Positions 1 through 8,370 of a stretch of DNA of 64,000 nt are shown piece after piece. Made by a program: the position numbers and the translations under genes. Source of the DNA: Achromobacter ruhlandii (GTDB taxonomy: Bacteria > Pseudomonadota > Gammaproteobacteria > Burkholderiales > Burkholderiaceae_B); contig NZ_CADIJL010000022.1 in assembly GCF_902859695.1 (NCBI RefSeq), positions 1 to 64,000 on the forward strand. Reading direction: 5' to 3'. The first letter of the stretch is position 1. The number at the start of each line of letters is the position of its first letter. The notes below the pieces were generated by a model, which worked only from the letters and a program-made list of their open reading frames with translations, made no database searches and was not told the origin of the DNA.

Positions 1-3
1 CGG

Positions 4-44
4 CGCTCGCGGGCGCCGCCCGCGGGGCGCCGCCAGCGCGAGCG
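4..44 (-). terminator. GC-rich nested hairpin after the polyol dehydrogenase gene
   Basis: Just past the stop codon of the leftward dehydrogenase gene there is an 8-bp inverted repeat, CGCTCGCG (4-11) with CGCGAGCG (37-44). A second 6-bp hairpin, GCGGGC/GCCCGC (9-14, 18-23), lies inside it. The position suits a transcription terminator, but no T-run can be seen because the window ends here. Confidence 0.35.
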
Positions 45-52
45 GCGGGGCG

Positions 53-1120
53 TCAGGCGTGGCGGCGCAAGGCGGCGACGAGGGTCTTGATGTCCAGCGG
101 ACGATCGAAATTGGCGGCATGGCGCGCGGCCAGCGTCAGCTCGGCCGCGCGCGCCAGTTCGGCGTCGGACGGCGCGGCCGCGCCCAGCGCCGCCAGCGTG
201 GTGGGCAGTCCCACCTGTTCGTACCACTGTGTCAGCGTGGCCAGCATGCCGTCCTGGCGCGCCTCCAGGTCGAGCTGCACCAGCAGGCCGACGGCCACCT
301 GCAGGCCGTGCGGCGCGCTGGCCAGGCCGGCGATCTTCGGCAGGCCGCGCGTCAGGGCGTGGGCGATCGACAGGCCGCCGCTCTCGAAGCCCAGGCCGCT
401 CATCAGGATCATCGCTTCCACCACCCGTTCGAAGGCGGGCGTGGGCTGGCCGCTGCCGGCCACGGCCAGCGCGTCGGCGCCGTCGGCCAGCAGCGTGCGC
501 AGGCAACCGTCGGCGATCAGCTGGGCGGTCAGCGGCGGGACGCCGTCGTACATGTTGCGTCCGCCGTTGCGGGCGCATTGTTCGGCTTCGAATTTCTTGG
601 AGATGGCGTCACCCAGGCCGGCGCGGAAGAACGCCGCGGGCGCGGTGGCGATGACGGCGGTGTCGACCAGCACGATGGTGGGGTTGAACAGCATGTGCTC
701 GACCGCCAGGAGGTTGTGATGGGCGTCGTACAGCACGTAGTTCTTGCTGGTGGGGGCGTCGTTGGAGGCCACCGTCGGCACCGTGACCAGGTGGCAGTGC
801 TCGGCCTTGGCCACCGCCTTGCCGGCGTCCAGCGCCTTGCCGCCGCCCACCGCGATCACCATGTCGACGCCGGCGGCCGCGGCCTGCGCGCGCAGCGCCG
901 CGATCGATTCGGGCGTGATGTCGCCCTCGACCGGCAGGGCCGTCAGCGCCACGCCGTGGGCGCCGCACAATGCCTCGATTCTCGGGCCCAGCACGCCCTG
1001 CACGTAGCGGTCGATGACCAGGGCGGCGCGGCGGCCGAACAGGGCGGCGTATCCGCCCAGCGCGTCGAGCGCGCCGGCTCCCTGGATGTAGCGGCCGGGA
1101 GCGCCGAAAATCTTCAGCAT
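53..1120 (-). CDS. Iron/zinc-containing glycerol dehydrogenase family protein
   Basis: NAD-dependent polyol dehydrogenase of the GldA branch of the iron-containing alcohol dehydrogenases, 355 residues, the usual family length. The nucleotide-binding glycine motif GGGKALDAGKA is at about 92-102, followed by TVASNDAPTS (116-125). The three metal ligands are present as D171 (AGLGDA), H254 (AHALTRG) and H271 (APHG), spaced as in bacterial glycerol dehydrogenases. It ends a leftward pair with the FCD-GntR regulator (9 bp apart) and faces away from the split transketolase genes. It therefore probably oxidises or reduces a small polyol or ketose in the same route. The exact substrate cannot be read from sequence. 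Confidence 0.85.
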   Translation of the reverse strand: MLKIFGAPGRYIQGAGALDALGGYAALFGRRAALVIDRYVQGVLGPRIEALCGAHGVALTALPVEGDITPESIAALRAQAAAAGVDMVIAVGGGKALDAGKAVAKAEHCHLVTVPTVASNDAPTSKNYVLYDAHHNLLAVEHMLFNPTIVLVDTAVIATAPAAFFRAGLGDAISKKFEAEQCARNGGRNMYDGVPPLTAQLIADGCLRTLLADGADALAVAGSGQPTPAFERVVEAMILMSGLGFESGGLSIAHALTRGLPKIAGLASAPHGLQVAVGLLVQLDLEARQDGMLATLTQWYEQVGLPTTLAALGAAAPSDAELARAAELTLAARHAANFDRPLDIKTLVAALRRHA

Positions 1121-1129
1121 CGAGTCTTC

Positions 1130-1834
1130 CTATTTGCGAGGCCCGGGCGGGCGGTAGTCGAGTTCTTTTTCGCGTTCGACCAGCCAGTCGATCATGATCT
1201 TGCCGCCCCACACCAGGTCGGCCTGGATCGCCTTGGTGGCGGCTTCGGGGTCGCGCGCCTCCAGCGCGGCCAGCACGGCCTCGTGGCGGTGTTCATCCTG
1301 GGAGTAGTCCAGCCCCGCCGTCTTGATGTGGAACACCTTGAGGATCGGGCCGGTGATGACCCAGAACGATTCCACGGTGTTGCGCAGGATGGGCTTGTTG
1401 CTGGCTTCCAGGATGCCGAAGTGGAACTTGCGGTTCAGGTAGCTGGCGCGCTTGGGGTCGGTCGAGGTGCAGGAGATGAAGTCCTTCTGCAGCGCGATCA
1501 GGTTGTCCAGTTGCTTGCGCGTGATGTTCCTGGCGGCCTCGGCCGCGCCCATGCCTTCCAGGTGGAAGCGGATCTGTTGGATCTCGCGCAGCTTTTCCGA
1601 GTTGACATAGGGCACGTAGACCGCGGTGGCGGCCTGCATTTCCAAGCCCTGTTCGCTGATGAGGCGGAAGATGGCCTCGCGCACGGGCGTGATCGAGACG
1701 CCCATTTCCTGGGCCAGCTCGCCAATGATGAGGCGCTCTCCGGGTTCGTACTGCCCGTTGATCAGGGCGTTACGGATCTCGTTGTAGACCTTGACGGAGA
1801 GGTTCTCTTTTTTTACCGGTTTAAGGCTGGGCAT
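1130..1834 (-). CDS. GntR family transcriptional regulator, FCD subfamily
   Basis: A 234-residue DNA-binding regulator. The N-terminal winged helix-turn-helix begins LSVKVYNEIRNALI and contains GERLIIGELAQEMGVS and TPVREAIFRL. The rest is an all-helical FCD ligand-binding domain with the metal/ligand residues of the family (LNRKFHFGI and HRHEAVLAALEARD). I chose the ATG at 1834 because the longer open frame upstream has no family similarity. It diverges from the transketolase operon across a 135-bp region holding an AT-rich near-palindrome, so it probably represses that operon and itself until a sugar-acid effector binds. FCD members usually respond to carboxylic acids. Confidence 0.88.
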   Translation of the reverse strand: MPSLKPVKKENLSVKVYNEIRNALINGQYEPGERLIIGELAQEMGVSITPVREAIFRLISEQGLEMQAATAVYVPYVNSEKLREIQQIRFHLEGMGAAEAARNITRKQLDNLIALQKDFISCTSTDPKRASYLNRKFHFGILEASNKPILRNTVESFWVITGPILKVFHIKTAGLDYSQDEHRHEAVLAALEARDPEAATKAIQADLVWGGKIMIDWLVEREKELDYRPPGPRK

Positions 1835-1928
1835 GACGGTCGAGGCTTGGGTTCGATGGAATGGCGGAGGCCGTGAAACGGCGCCCGGCTGAATTCTATC
1901 CCGCCCTGGCCAATTCAAGCGCGATGGG

Positions 1929-1954
1929 TATATTATATATCATATATTCTGATA
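1929..1954 (+). promoter_or_regulatory. AT-rich promoter/operator region before the transketolase operon
   Basis: In otherwise GC-rich DNA, TATATTATATATCATATATT sits just upstream of a good ribosome binding site (GAAGGAGACGCC) for the gene at 1970. Its core ATATAT-C-ATATAT (1935-1947) is an odd-length palindrome of the kind bound by FCD-GntR dimers, and the regulator is divergent next door. Operator assignment is inference; no clear -35 was seen. Confidence 0.45.
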
Positions 1955-1969
1955 AGCGAAGGAGACGCC

Positions 1970-2827
1970 ATGCGCCAGGACCGGGGAGACCCAAGCGAAG
2001 ACGAGGTCCGGATGCTGCGGGAAAAGGCCCGCCACATCCGGTTGGAGACCATCCGGCTGATCGAGATCGCCAAGGTCGGGCATTACAGCTCGGTCTTTTC
2101 GTGCGCCGAGATCTTTGCCGCCCTGTATTACGACGTGATGCGGCTGCGGCCGGGCGAGCCGGCCTGGCCCGATCGCGACCGCTTCCTGATGGGCAAGGGC
2201 CATGCGGCCGTGGGCCTGTTCCCGGTGCTGGCCGACCACGGCTTCATCCCGCATGAACTGCTGGACGGCTACACCCGCCTGGGCAGCCCGCTGGGCGACC
2301 ACCCCGACATGACCAAGGTGCCGGGCGTCGATTTCAGTTCCGGCTCCATCGGCCATGCGCTCTCGAATGGCGCCGGCATGGCGCTGGGCGGCCGCATGAG
2401 CCAGCGCGACTTCAACGTGTTCGTGATGCTGGGCGATGGCGAGATGCAGGAAGGGCAGGTGTGGGAGGCCGCGCTGTTCGCCGCGCACCATAAGCTGTCG
2501 CGCCTGGTGGCCATCATCGACCGCAATGGCTACCAGCTCGACGGCAAGGTCGACGACGTGATCGGCGTGGAATCGCTGCGCGACAAGTGGCAGGCCTTTG
2601 GCTGGGAGGTGCACGAGGTCGACGGCCATGACCTGGTGGCGCTGACCGCGCTGCTGCGGCGGTTGCGCGCGGACGAGGCGCGCGCGCGGCCGGCCTGCGT
2701 CATCGCCAAAACCATCAAGGGCAAGGGCGTTTCCTATATGGAAACCGAACCCGGCTGGCATCTGGGCTACCTGGCGCCGCAGGACGCGCAGGCCGCCATC
2801 GACGAAATCATGACCCGCGAGATCTGA
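1970..2827 (+). CDS. Transketolase, N-terminal (TPP-binding) subunit
   Basis: First half of a split transketolase, 285 residues, as in catabolic and apiose-type clusters where the enzyme is encoded by two genes. The thiamine diphosphate motif starts GDGEMQEGQVWEAALF (155-170) and ends in the conserved Asn of IIDRNGYQ (N186). HPDMTKVPGVDFSSGSIGHA (111-130) matches the family substrate/cofactor loop. The start follows GAAGGAGA at ideal spacing. The C-terminal subunit follows with no gap (TGA directly followed by ATG), so the two are made together. It transfers two-carbon ketol units; the actual sugar is unknown. Confidence 0.93.
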   Translation: MRQDRGDPSEDEVRMLREKARHIRLETIRLIEIAKVGHYSSVFSCAEIFAALYYDVMRLRPGEPAWPDRDRFLMGKGHAAVGLFPVLADHGFIPHELLDGYTRLGSPLGDHPDMTKVPGVDFSSGSIGHALSNGAGMALGGRMSQRDFNVFVMLGDGEMQEGQVWEAALFAAHHKLSRLVAIIDRNGYQLDGKVDDVIGVESLRDKWQAFGWEVHEVDGHDLVALTALLRRLRADEARARPACVIAKTIKGKGVSYMETEPGWHLGYLAPQDAQAAIDEIMTREI

Positions 2828-3814
2828 ATGGCACAGGCACAGACGCTTTCCCCCGATTCCTGGCAGTACCGCGCGCTGAACGCGGTGAACCCCGGGCTGT
2901 CGTATCTTTCCGACGCGCTGATCGACCTGGCGCGGGCCGGGCATCCGGTGGTGGCCGGCTCGGCCGACCTGCAGTATTCCAACGGCCTGAACCGCTTCGC
3001 CTCGGCCTATCCCGAGCGCTACGTGCAGTTCGGCATTTCCGAGCAGAACATGGTGTCGGCGGCGGCCGGGCTGGCCACCACCGGCGCGATGCCGTTCGTG
3101 GCGACCTTCGCCTCGTTCCTGGGCCTGCTGTGCTGCGAGCAGATCCGCATGGACGTGGCCTACACCAAATTGCCGGTGCGGCTGATCGGCCACCACACCG
3201 GCATCAGCCTGGGTTTCTATGGCACCTCGCACCACGCCACCGAGGACATCTCCACCATGCGCGCCATCGCCGGCCTGACCGTGGTGTCGCCGGCCGACGG
3301 GCCGCAGCTGGCCGCCGCCATCAAGGCCTCGGTGGACTGGCCCGAGCCAATCTACTTCCGCATCGGCCGTGGCCGCGACCCGCAGGTGTACGAGGACGGC
3401 GCGCCGTTCGCGTTCGGCCGCGCCATCGTCCATTCGGCCGGCAGCGACCTGAACATCATCGCCTGCGGCATCACGCTGCACGCGGCGCTGGAAGCGGCCG
3501 CCCGGATGCGCGAGGACGGCCTGTCGGTGGGCGTGATCGACATGCCCACCATCAAGCCGCTGGACCGCGAGGCGGTGCTGGCGGCGGCCGGACAGGCGCG
3601 CGCGCTGTTGACGGTGGAGGAACACAATGTGATGGGCGGCCTGGGCTCGGCGGTGGCCGAGGTGCTGGCCGATGCCGGCAGCGGCACGCGGCTGCGGCGC
3701 CATGGCATCTACGACGAGTACAGCCTGATCGCGCCGCCCACCACGCTGTACGCGCACTACCAGCTCGACGGCGCCGGCATCGAGGCGGTGGCGCGCGAAA
3801 TCATCGCGCGATAG
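2828..3814 (+). CDS. Transketolase, C-terminal (pyrimidine-binding) subunit
   Basis: Second half of the split transketolase, 328 residues. It carries the pyrimidine-binding domain with the catalytic glutamate in GISEQNMVSAAAGLA (E72), then the C-terminal transketolase domain with LLTVEEHNVMGGLGSAVAEV. It pairs with the preceding gene to form one active enzyme. Neighbouring genes (polyol dehydrogenase, AroE-like protein, GMC oxidoreductase) suggest a dedicated catabolic role rather than the housekeeping pentose phosphate enzyme, which is normally a single polypeptide of about 660 residues. 1-deoxyxylulose-5-phosphate synthase was considered and rejected on length and the split. Confidence 0.92.
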   Translation: MAQAQTLSPDSWQYRALNAVNPGLSYLSDALIDLARAGHPVVAGSADLQYSNGLNRFASAYPERYVQFGISEQNMVSAAAGLATTGAMPFVATFASFLGLLCCEQIRMDVAYTKLPVRLIGHHTGISLGFYGTSHHATEDISTMRAIAGLTVVSPADGPQLAAAIKASVDWPEPIYFRIGRGRDPQVYEDGAPFAFGRAIVHSAGSDLNIIACGITLHAALEAAARMREDGLSVGVIDMPTIKPLDREAVLAAAGQARALLTVEEHNVMGGLGSAVAEVLADAGSGTRLRRHGIYDEYSLIAPPTTLYAHYQLDGAGIEAVAREIIAR

Positions 3815-3870
3815 GGCGTGCCAGCATTCACGGGCGCCGGCCACCGGCGCCCCGACAAGGAGACAGAGCA

Positions 3871-4680
3871 ATGAAGGAAATCAGCGGCAACACCCGCCTG
3901 TTCGGCATCCTGGCCGACCCGATCTACCACGTCAAAACCCCGCAGCGCATGAACGAGCATTTCGCCCGCATCGGCTTTGACGGCGTCTGCGTACCGTTCC
4001 ATGCGCGGCCCGACAACCTGGCCGAAGTGGTGGCCGGGCTGCGCCGGCTGGAGAACCTGGGCGGCCTGATCGTCACCATGCCGCACAAGGCGGCGATCCT
4101 GGCCCTGGCCGACGAGGCCACGCCGGTGGCGCGCAAGATCGGCGCGGCCAACGTGGTGCGGCGCGAGGCCGACGGCCGCCTGGTGGCGCACATGCTGGAC
4201 GGCGAGGGCTTCGTGCGCGGCCTGCGCACGCACGGCGTGGCGCCCGAGGGCAAGCGCGCCTATCTGGCCGGCGCCGGCGGCGCGGCCAACGCCATCGGCT
4301 TCGCGCTGGTGCAGGCGGGCGTGTCGCGGCTGACGATTGCCAACCGCACGCCGGCCAAGGCCGAGGACCTGAAGGCGCGCATCCTGTCGCTGCATCCCGG
4401 GGCCGACATCACGGTCGGCACGGCCGATCCGTCCGGCCATGAGCTGGTGGTCAACGGCACCTCGCTCGGCATGAAGCCGGACGACGCGCTGCCGCTGGAC
4501 GCGGCGCGGCTGACGCCGGACCAGCTGGTGTGCGAGGTCATCATGCAGCCGGCCGACACGCCGCTGCTGGTGGCGGCGCGGGCGCGCGGCTGCAAGGTGC
4601 ATTACGGCGCGCCGATGCTGGCCGGGCAGATCGAGCTGATGGCGGAAATGATGGGCGTGGCGCCGGCCGCGCAACGCTGA
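3871..4680 (+). CDS. Shikimate/quinate dehydrogenase-like protein (AroE paralogue)
   Basis: A 269-residue member of the shikimate dehydrogenase family. The catalytic Lys and Asp are conserved (TMPHKAA, K73; LDGEGF, D110). The NADP-binding loop GAGGAAN (134-140) and the NRT motif (158-160) are intact. The N-terminal substrate loop, normally a Ser-x-Ser that holds the shikimate carboxylate, reads DPIYHVKTPQRMN (16-28), so both serines are missing. A changed substrate is therefore likely, and this is probably not the biosynthetic AroE. ATG at 3871 follows AAGGAGACAGAGCA. It lies 56 bp after the split transketolase and 18 bp before the GMC oxidoreductase, in one operon. Confidence 0.85.
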   Translation: MKEISGNTRLFGILADPIYHVKTPQRMNEHFARIGFDGVCVPFHARPDNLAEVVAGLRRLENLGGLIVTMPHKAAILALADEATPVARKIGAANVVRREADGRLVAHMLDGEGFVRGLRTHGVAPEGKRAYLAGAGGAANAIGFALVQAGVSRLTIANRTPAKAEDLKARILSLHPGADITVGTADPSGHELVVNGTSLGMKPDDALPLDAARLTPDQLVCEVIMQPADTPLLVAARARGCKVHYGAPMLAGQIELMAEMMGVAPAAQR

Positions 4681-4698
4681 GGCGCGACGGACGAGACG

Positions 4699-6297
4699 AT
4701 GGGCGACTACGACTTCATTATCGCGGGCGGCGGCACCGCCGGCTGCATCCTGGCCAACCGCCTGACGGCCGACGGCCGCCACCGGGTGCTGATGCTGGAA
4801 GCCGGGCACGAGGCGCGCAGCATGTGGATCTCGATCCCGGCGGGCTTTTCCAAGCTGCTGGTGAACCCGGACTACAACTGGCGCTTCGCCACCGAGCCGG
4901 AGGACAACGTCCATGGCCGCACCATCGCCGTGCCGCGCGGCAAGGGCCTGGGCGGTTCGACGCTGATCAACGGGATGATCTACGTGCGCGGCCGGCCGCA
5001 GGACTACGACGGCTGGGAGGCGGCCGGCGCCAGCGGCTGGGGCGCGGTCACGGCGCAACGCGTGTTCCGCAAGATCGAGTGCTATCCGCCCGGCGGCGAG
5101 ACCCGCGGCAAGGACGGCCCGATGCACGTGGAGGAAGTGGCCGAGCGCTTTCCGCTGTCCGACGCCTTCCTGCGCGCGGCGCAGGAAGACGGGCTGCCGC
5201 TCAACCCCGACTACAACGCCGGCAGCCAGGACGGGGTCGGCTACTACCAGGTGGCGCAGCACCATGGCCGTCGCTGGAGCGTGGTGGACGGTTACCTGAA
5301 GCCGGCCGCGAACCGCAAGAACCTCACGGTGGAATGTGGCGCGCACGTGACGCGGCTGTTGTTCGAAGGCAAGCGTTGCGTCGGCGTGGCCTATCGCAGG
5401 AATGGCCAGGAGTTCACCGTGCGGGCGCGGCGCGAAACATTGCTGTGCCTGGGCGCGGTGCAGTCGCCGCAACTGCTGGAGCTGTCGGGCGTGGGCAGCC
5501 CCGCGCTGCTGCAATCGTTCGGCATTCCGCTGGTGCACGCGCAGCCGCGGGTGGGCGAGAACTACATCGACCACTTCGCCACGCGCATGAACTGGCGGGT
5601 CAGGAACACCGTGACGCTCAATGAGATGTCGCGCGGCTGGCGCCTGGCGCGGCAGGTGGCGCGCTACTACACCCGCCGCAAGGGCATCCTGACGCTGGGC
5701 ACGGGCCTGGTGCACGGCTTCGTCAAGAGCGCGCCGGACCTGCCGGCGGCCGACGTGCAGTATTTCTTCGTGCACGCCAGCTACGCCAACGCGGCCGAGC
5801 GCATCCTTGACCGCGAGCCGGGCATGACCATCGGCGTGGCGCAACTGCGGCCGGAGTCGACGGGTTCCATTCATATCAAGTCGCCCGATCCCTTCGCCGC
5901 GCCGTCGATCCGTCCCAACTTCCTGTCCGCGCAGATCGATCGCGACAGCCTGGTGGGCGGCATGCGGGTGGCGCGGCGCATCGTGCAGCAGCCGGCTCTG
6001 CAGCGCTATATCGAGCGCGAGATGAGTCCGGGGCCGGACGTGGACAGCGACGAGCAATGGCTGGACTTCGCGCGCCGCAACGGCCAGACCATCTATCACC
6101 CGATCGGCACCTGCCGCATGGGCTCGGATGGCGGCGCGGTGACCGATCCGCGCCTGCGGGTCAACGGCATCGACGGCCTGCGGGTGGTGGACGCCTCGGT
6201 GATGCCGAAGATGGTGTCGGGCAACACGCAGGCGGCGGTGATGATGGTGGCCGAGCGCGGCGCCGAGATGATCCTGGAGGATGTTGCGGCGGCGTGA
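4699..6297 (+). CDS. GMC family FAD-dependent oxidoreductase (choline/alcohol dehydrogenase-like)
   Basis: A 532-residue glucose-methanol-choline oxidoreductase. The FAD dinucleotide motif FIIAGGGTAG lies at about residues 5-14, with LMLEAGHEA after it. The first GMC signature is visible as GKGLGGSTLINGMIYVRG. The catalytic pair is present: His in YHPIGTCRMG (about H467) and Asn in SGNTQAAVMM (about N509). No signal peptide is seen, so it should be cytoplasmic. It is the last gene of the transketolase operon and probably oxidises an alcohol intermediate of the same route. Confidence 0.9.
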   Translation: MGDYDFIIAGGGTAGCILANRLTADGRHRVLMLEAGHEARSMWISIPAGFSKLLVNPDYNWRFATEPEDNVHGRTIAVPRGKGLGGSTLINGMIYVRGRPQDYDGWEAAGASGWGAVTAQRVFRKIECYPPGGETRGKDGPMHVEEVAERFPLSDAFLRAAQEDGLPLNPDYNAGSQDGVGYYQVAQHHGRRWSVVDGYLKPAANRKNLTVECGAHVTRLLFEGKRCVGVAYRRNGQEFTVRARRETLLCLGAVQSPQLLELSGVGSPALLQSFGIPLVHAQPRVGENYIDHFATRMNWRVRNTVTLNEMSRGWRLARQVARYYTRRKGILTLGTGLVHGFVKSAPDLPAADVQYFFVHASYANAAERILDREPGMTIGVAQLRPESTGSIHIKSPDPFAAPSIRPNFLSAQIDRDSLVGGMRVARRIVQQPALQRYIEREMSPGPDVDSDEQWLDFARRNGQTIYHPIGTCRMGSDGGAVTDPRLRVNGIDGLRVVDASVMPKMVSGNTQAAVMMVAERGAEMILEDVAAA

Positions 6298-6320
6298 TGG
6301 AGGGCGACCTCGAAGGAGAA

Positions 6321-6341
6321 GCCCGCGCCGGGTTCGCGGGC
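6321..6341. terminator. Hairpin between convergent GMC oxidoreductase and dehydratase genes
   Basis: GCCCGCG (6321-6327) and CGCGGGC (6335-6341) form a 7-bp stem with a 7-nt loop in the 84-bp gap between two converging genes. No T-run follows on either strand, so it is a candidate bidirectional terminator only. Confidence 0.4.
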
Positions 6342-6381
6342 CGGCGCGGTTTGCGGGGCGGCCGCCGTCCGCCGCGCGCCC

Positions 6382-7485
6382 TCAGCCGTGGCGGCTGCGG
6401 TGCAGCGTCAGCTTGCCGAGGCGGTCCCAGTCCCAGGCGATGCCCAGGCCCGGATCTTCGGACGCAATGGCGCGGCCGTTCTCGATGCGCATGCCGTGCT
6501 CGGTCACCATGTCCAGTTGCGGGATGTATTCCAGCCAGCGGCTGTTGGGCACCGCGCAGCACAGCGCCACGTGGATCTCCATCAGGAAGTGCGGGCACAC
6601 CGGCACGTTGTAGGCTTCGGCCATGTGCGCCACCTTGAGCCACGGCGTGATGCCGCCGATGCGGCCCACGTCCACCTGCACGATGGAGCAGGCCTCGCCC
6701 TGAAGGTAGTCCTTGAATTGCGACAGGCTGTAGAGCGATTCGCCCACGGCGACGGGCAGGGTGGTGGACTGGCTCAGGCGGCGATGGGCCTGCACGTCGT
6801 CGGCGTGGATGGGCTCCTCGAACCAGGCCAGGTCCAGCGGCTCGAAACAGCGCGCGCGGCGGATCGCCTCGGGTAGCGAGAAGCCCTGGTTGGCGTCGGT
6901 CATGATGTCCCAGTCCGCGCCGACGGCGGCGCGCACCGCGGACAGCCGCGCCACGTCCTCGGCCACGTGCGGCCGGCCGACCTTGATCTTCGCGCCGCCG
7001 AAGCCGGCCTCGCGCGCCTTGAGCGCCTCTTCCACCAGTTGCGAGGGCGGCAGGTGCAGCCAGCCGCCCTCGGTGGTGTAGAGCGGGATGTCCGACTTGG
7101 CGCCGCCCGCCAGCCGGTGCAGCGGCAGCCCGGCGCGGCGCGCGCGCAGGTCCCACAGCGCGGTGTCGATGGCGGCCAGCGCGATCGAGGTGAGCGCGCC
7201 CACGGTGGTGGCGTGCACGCGGTACATCAGGTCGCGCCAGAGCTGTTCGATGTCGGCGGCCTCGCGGCCCAGGAGCAGCGGCGCCAGGTGGTCGTCCAGC
7301 AGCCGGATCACGGACGAACCGCCGGTGCCGATGGTGTAGCTGTAGCCGGTGCCGGTGACGCCATCGGCGTCGGTGATGCGCACGATCGGCGTTTCCTGGC
7401 GCTCGAAGCTCTGCACGGCGTCGGTGCGCCGGACCTTGGGCTGCAGGTCGACCTGCAGGATCTCGACGGAAGCGATGCGGGCCAT
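6382..7485 (-). CDS. Mandelate racemase/muconate lactonizing enzyme family sugar-acid dehydratase
   Basis: A 367-residue enolase-superfamily enzyme. Catalytic features of the mandelate racemase subgroup are all visible: KxK in GAKIKVG (K166, K168), metal ligands D197 (TDANQG), E223 (FEEPIH) and E249 (GES), and the D272 (VDVGRIGG) / H299 (CPHF) dyad. This set abstracts the proton alpha to a carboxylate, typical of acid-sugar dehydratases making 2-keto-3-deoxy acids. It is the last gene of the leftward operon, 13 bp after the ABC transporter binding protein. The substrate (fuconate-, rhamnonate- or galactonate-like) cannot be fixed. Confidence 0.88.
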   Translation of the reverse strand: MARIASVEILQVDLQPKVRRTDAVQSFERQETPIVRITDADGVTGTGYSYTIGTGGSSVIRLLDDHLAPLLLGREAADIEQLWRDLMYRVHATTVGALTSIALAAIDTALWDLRARRAGLPLHRLAGGAKSDIPLYTTEGGWLHLPPSQLVEEALKAREAGFGGAKIKVGRPHVAEDVARLSAVRAAVGADWDIMTDANQGFSLPEAIRRARCFEPLDLAWFEEPIHADDVQAHRRLSQSTTLPVAVGESLYSLSQFKDYLQGEACSIVQVDVGRIGGITPWLKVAHMAEAYNVPVCPHFLMEIHVALCCAVPNSRWLEYIPQLDMVTEHGMRIENGRAIASEDPGLGIAWDWDRLGKLTLHRSRHG

Positions 7486-7498
7486 GGGGTCTCCTGGA

Positions 7499-8317
7499 TC
7501 AGCCGCCGGCCTTGCCGACTTCCTGCGGCAGGTCGACGCCGTGGAACTGCTTGTAGATGGTGTTGAGCTCGCCGTTCTTGAGATTGGCGCGCACCCAGCC
7601 GTCCAGCTTGTCCTTGAGCGCCGGCTCGTTCTTGCGCAGGCCGATGGCCAGCATGTTCAGGCGCATCACGAACTTCGATTCCATCTGCTTGGCCGGCGCT
7701 TTTTCGTTGATGGTGCGCAGCAGGGCCGGCGCGGTGGCGAAGATGTCGGCCTGGCCGCTGACGACCGCGGTGATCGAGGTGGCGTCGTCGTCGAAGCGGA
7801 TGATCTGCGCGTCCTTGGGGGCGATCCGGGTCAGCTCGGTGTCGTTGGTGGTGCCGCGGGTGGCGATGACCTTCTTGTTGGACAGGTCGGCCGCGCTGGT
7901 CAGCTTCATGTCCCTGGGCGCGCCGACCACCGCCAGGATGGCGGCGTAGGGCGTGGAGAAGTCGATGACCTTCTGGCGCTCGGGCGTGACCGACATGCTG
8001 GAGATGACGATGTCGGCCTTGCCGGTCTGCAGGAACGGCACGCGGTTGGCGCCGGTGGTGGGCACGATCTCCAGCGTCACGCCCAGGCTTTTGGCCAGCA
8101 GGCGCGCGGTCTCGACGTCGGAGCCGGTCGGGTTGAGCGCGGCGTCCTTCATGCCGTAGGGCGGCACGCCCAGGTCGATGGCCACGCGCAGCTTGCCGGC
8201 CTTCATGATGTCGTCGAGCTGGTCGGCGTGGGCGGCGCCGGACAGGGCCAGGCCGCCGATCAGGGCCAGGCCGGCGAAAGCGGCGCGCAGCCGCGGCGGG
8301 AATACGGACTTGTTCAT
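7499..8317 (-). CDS. Polar amino acid-type ABC transporter substrate-binding protein
   Basis: Periplasmic solute-binding protein of family 3, 272 residues from the ATG at 8317. The signal peptide (basic start, hydrophobic core LAGLALIGGLALSGAAHA-like) probably ends at AHA-DQ near residue 23. The mature start LDDIMKAGKLRVAIDLGVPP is typical of the family. There is no lipobox cysteine, so it should be soluble in the periplasm. It follows its ATPase and two permeases in the same operon. Because dehydratases flank the transporter, the ligand may be a sugar acid rather than an amino acid; this is inference. Confidence 0.9.
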   Translation of the reverse strand: MNKSVFPPRLRAAFAGLALIGGLALSGAAHADQLDDIMKAGKLRVAIDLGVPPYGMKDAALNPTGSDVETARLLAKSLGVTLEIVPTTGANRVPFLQTGKADIVISSMSVTPERQKVIDFSTPYAAILAVVGAPRDMKLTSAADLSNKKVIATRGTTNDTELTRIAPKDAQIIRFDDDATSITAVVSGQADIFATAPALLRTINEKAPAKQMESKFVMRLNMLAIGLRKNEPALKDKLDGWVRANLKNGELNTIYKQFHGVDLPQEVGKAGG

Positions 8318-8370
8318 GCGGGTTGTCTCCATTGTCGTTGTCATCGGGGCAGGGGGCGGGGCCGGCGGCC

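Noticed and set aside
59-1876. Rightward 605-codon frame opposite the dehydrogenase and GntR genes
   Set aside because: Composition is that of an antisense shadow (Gly/Arg/Gln/His), while the leftward genes have complete motif sets.
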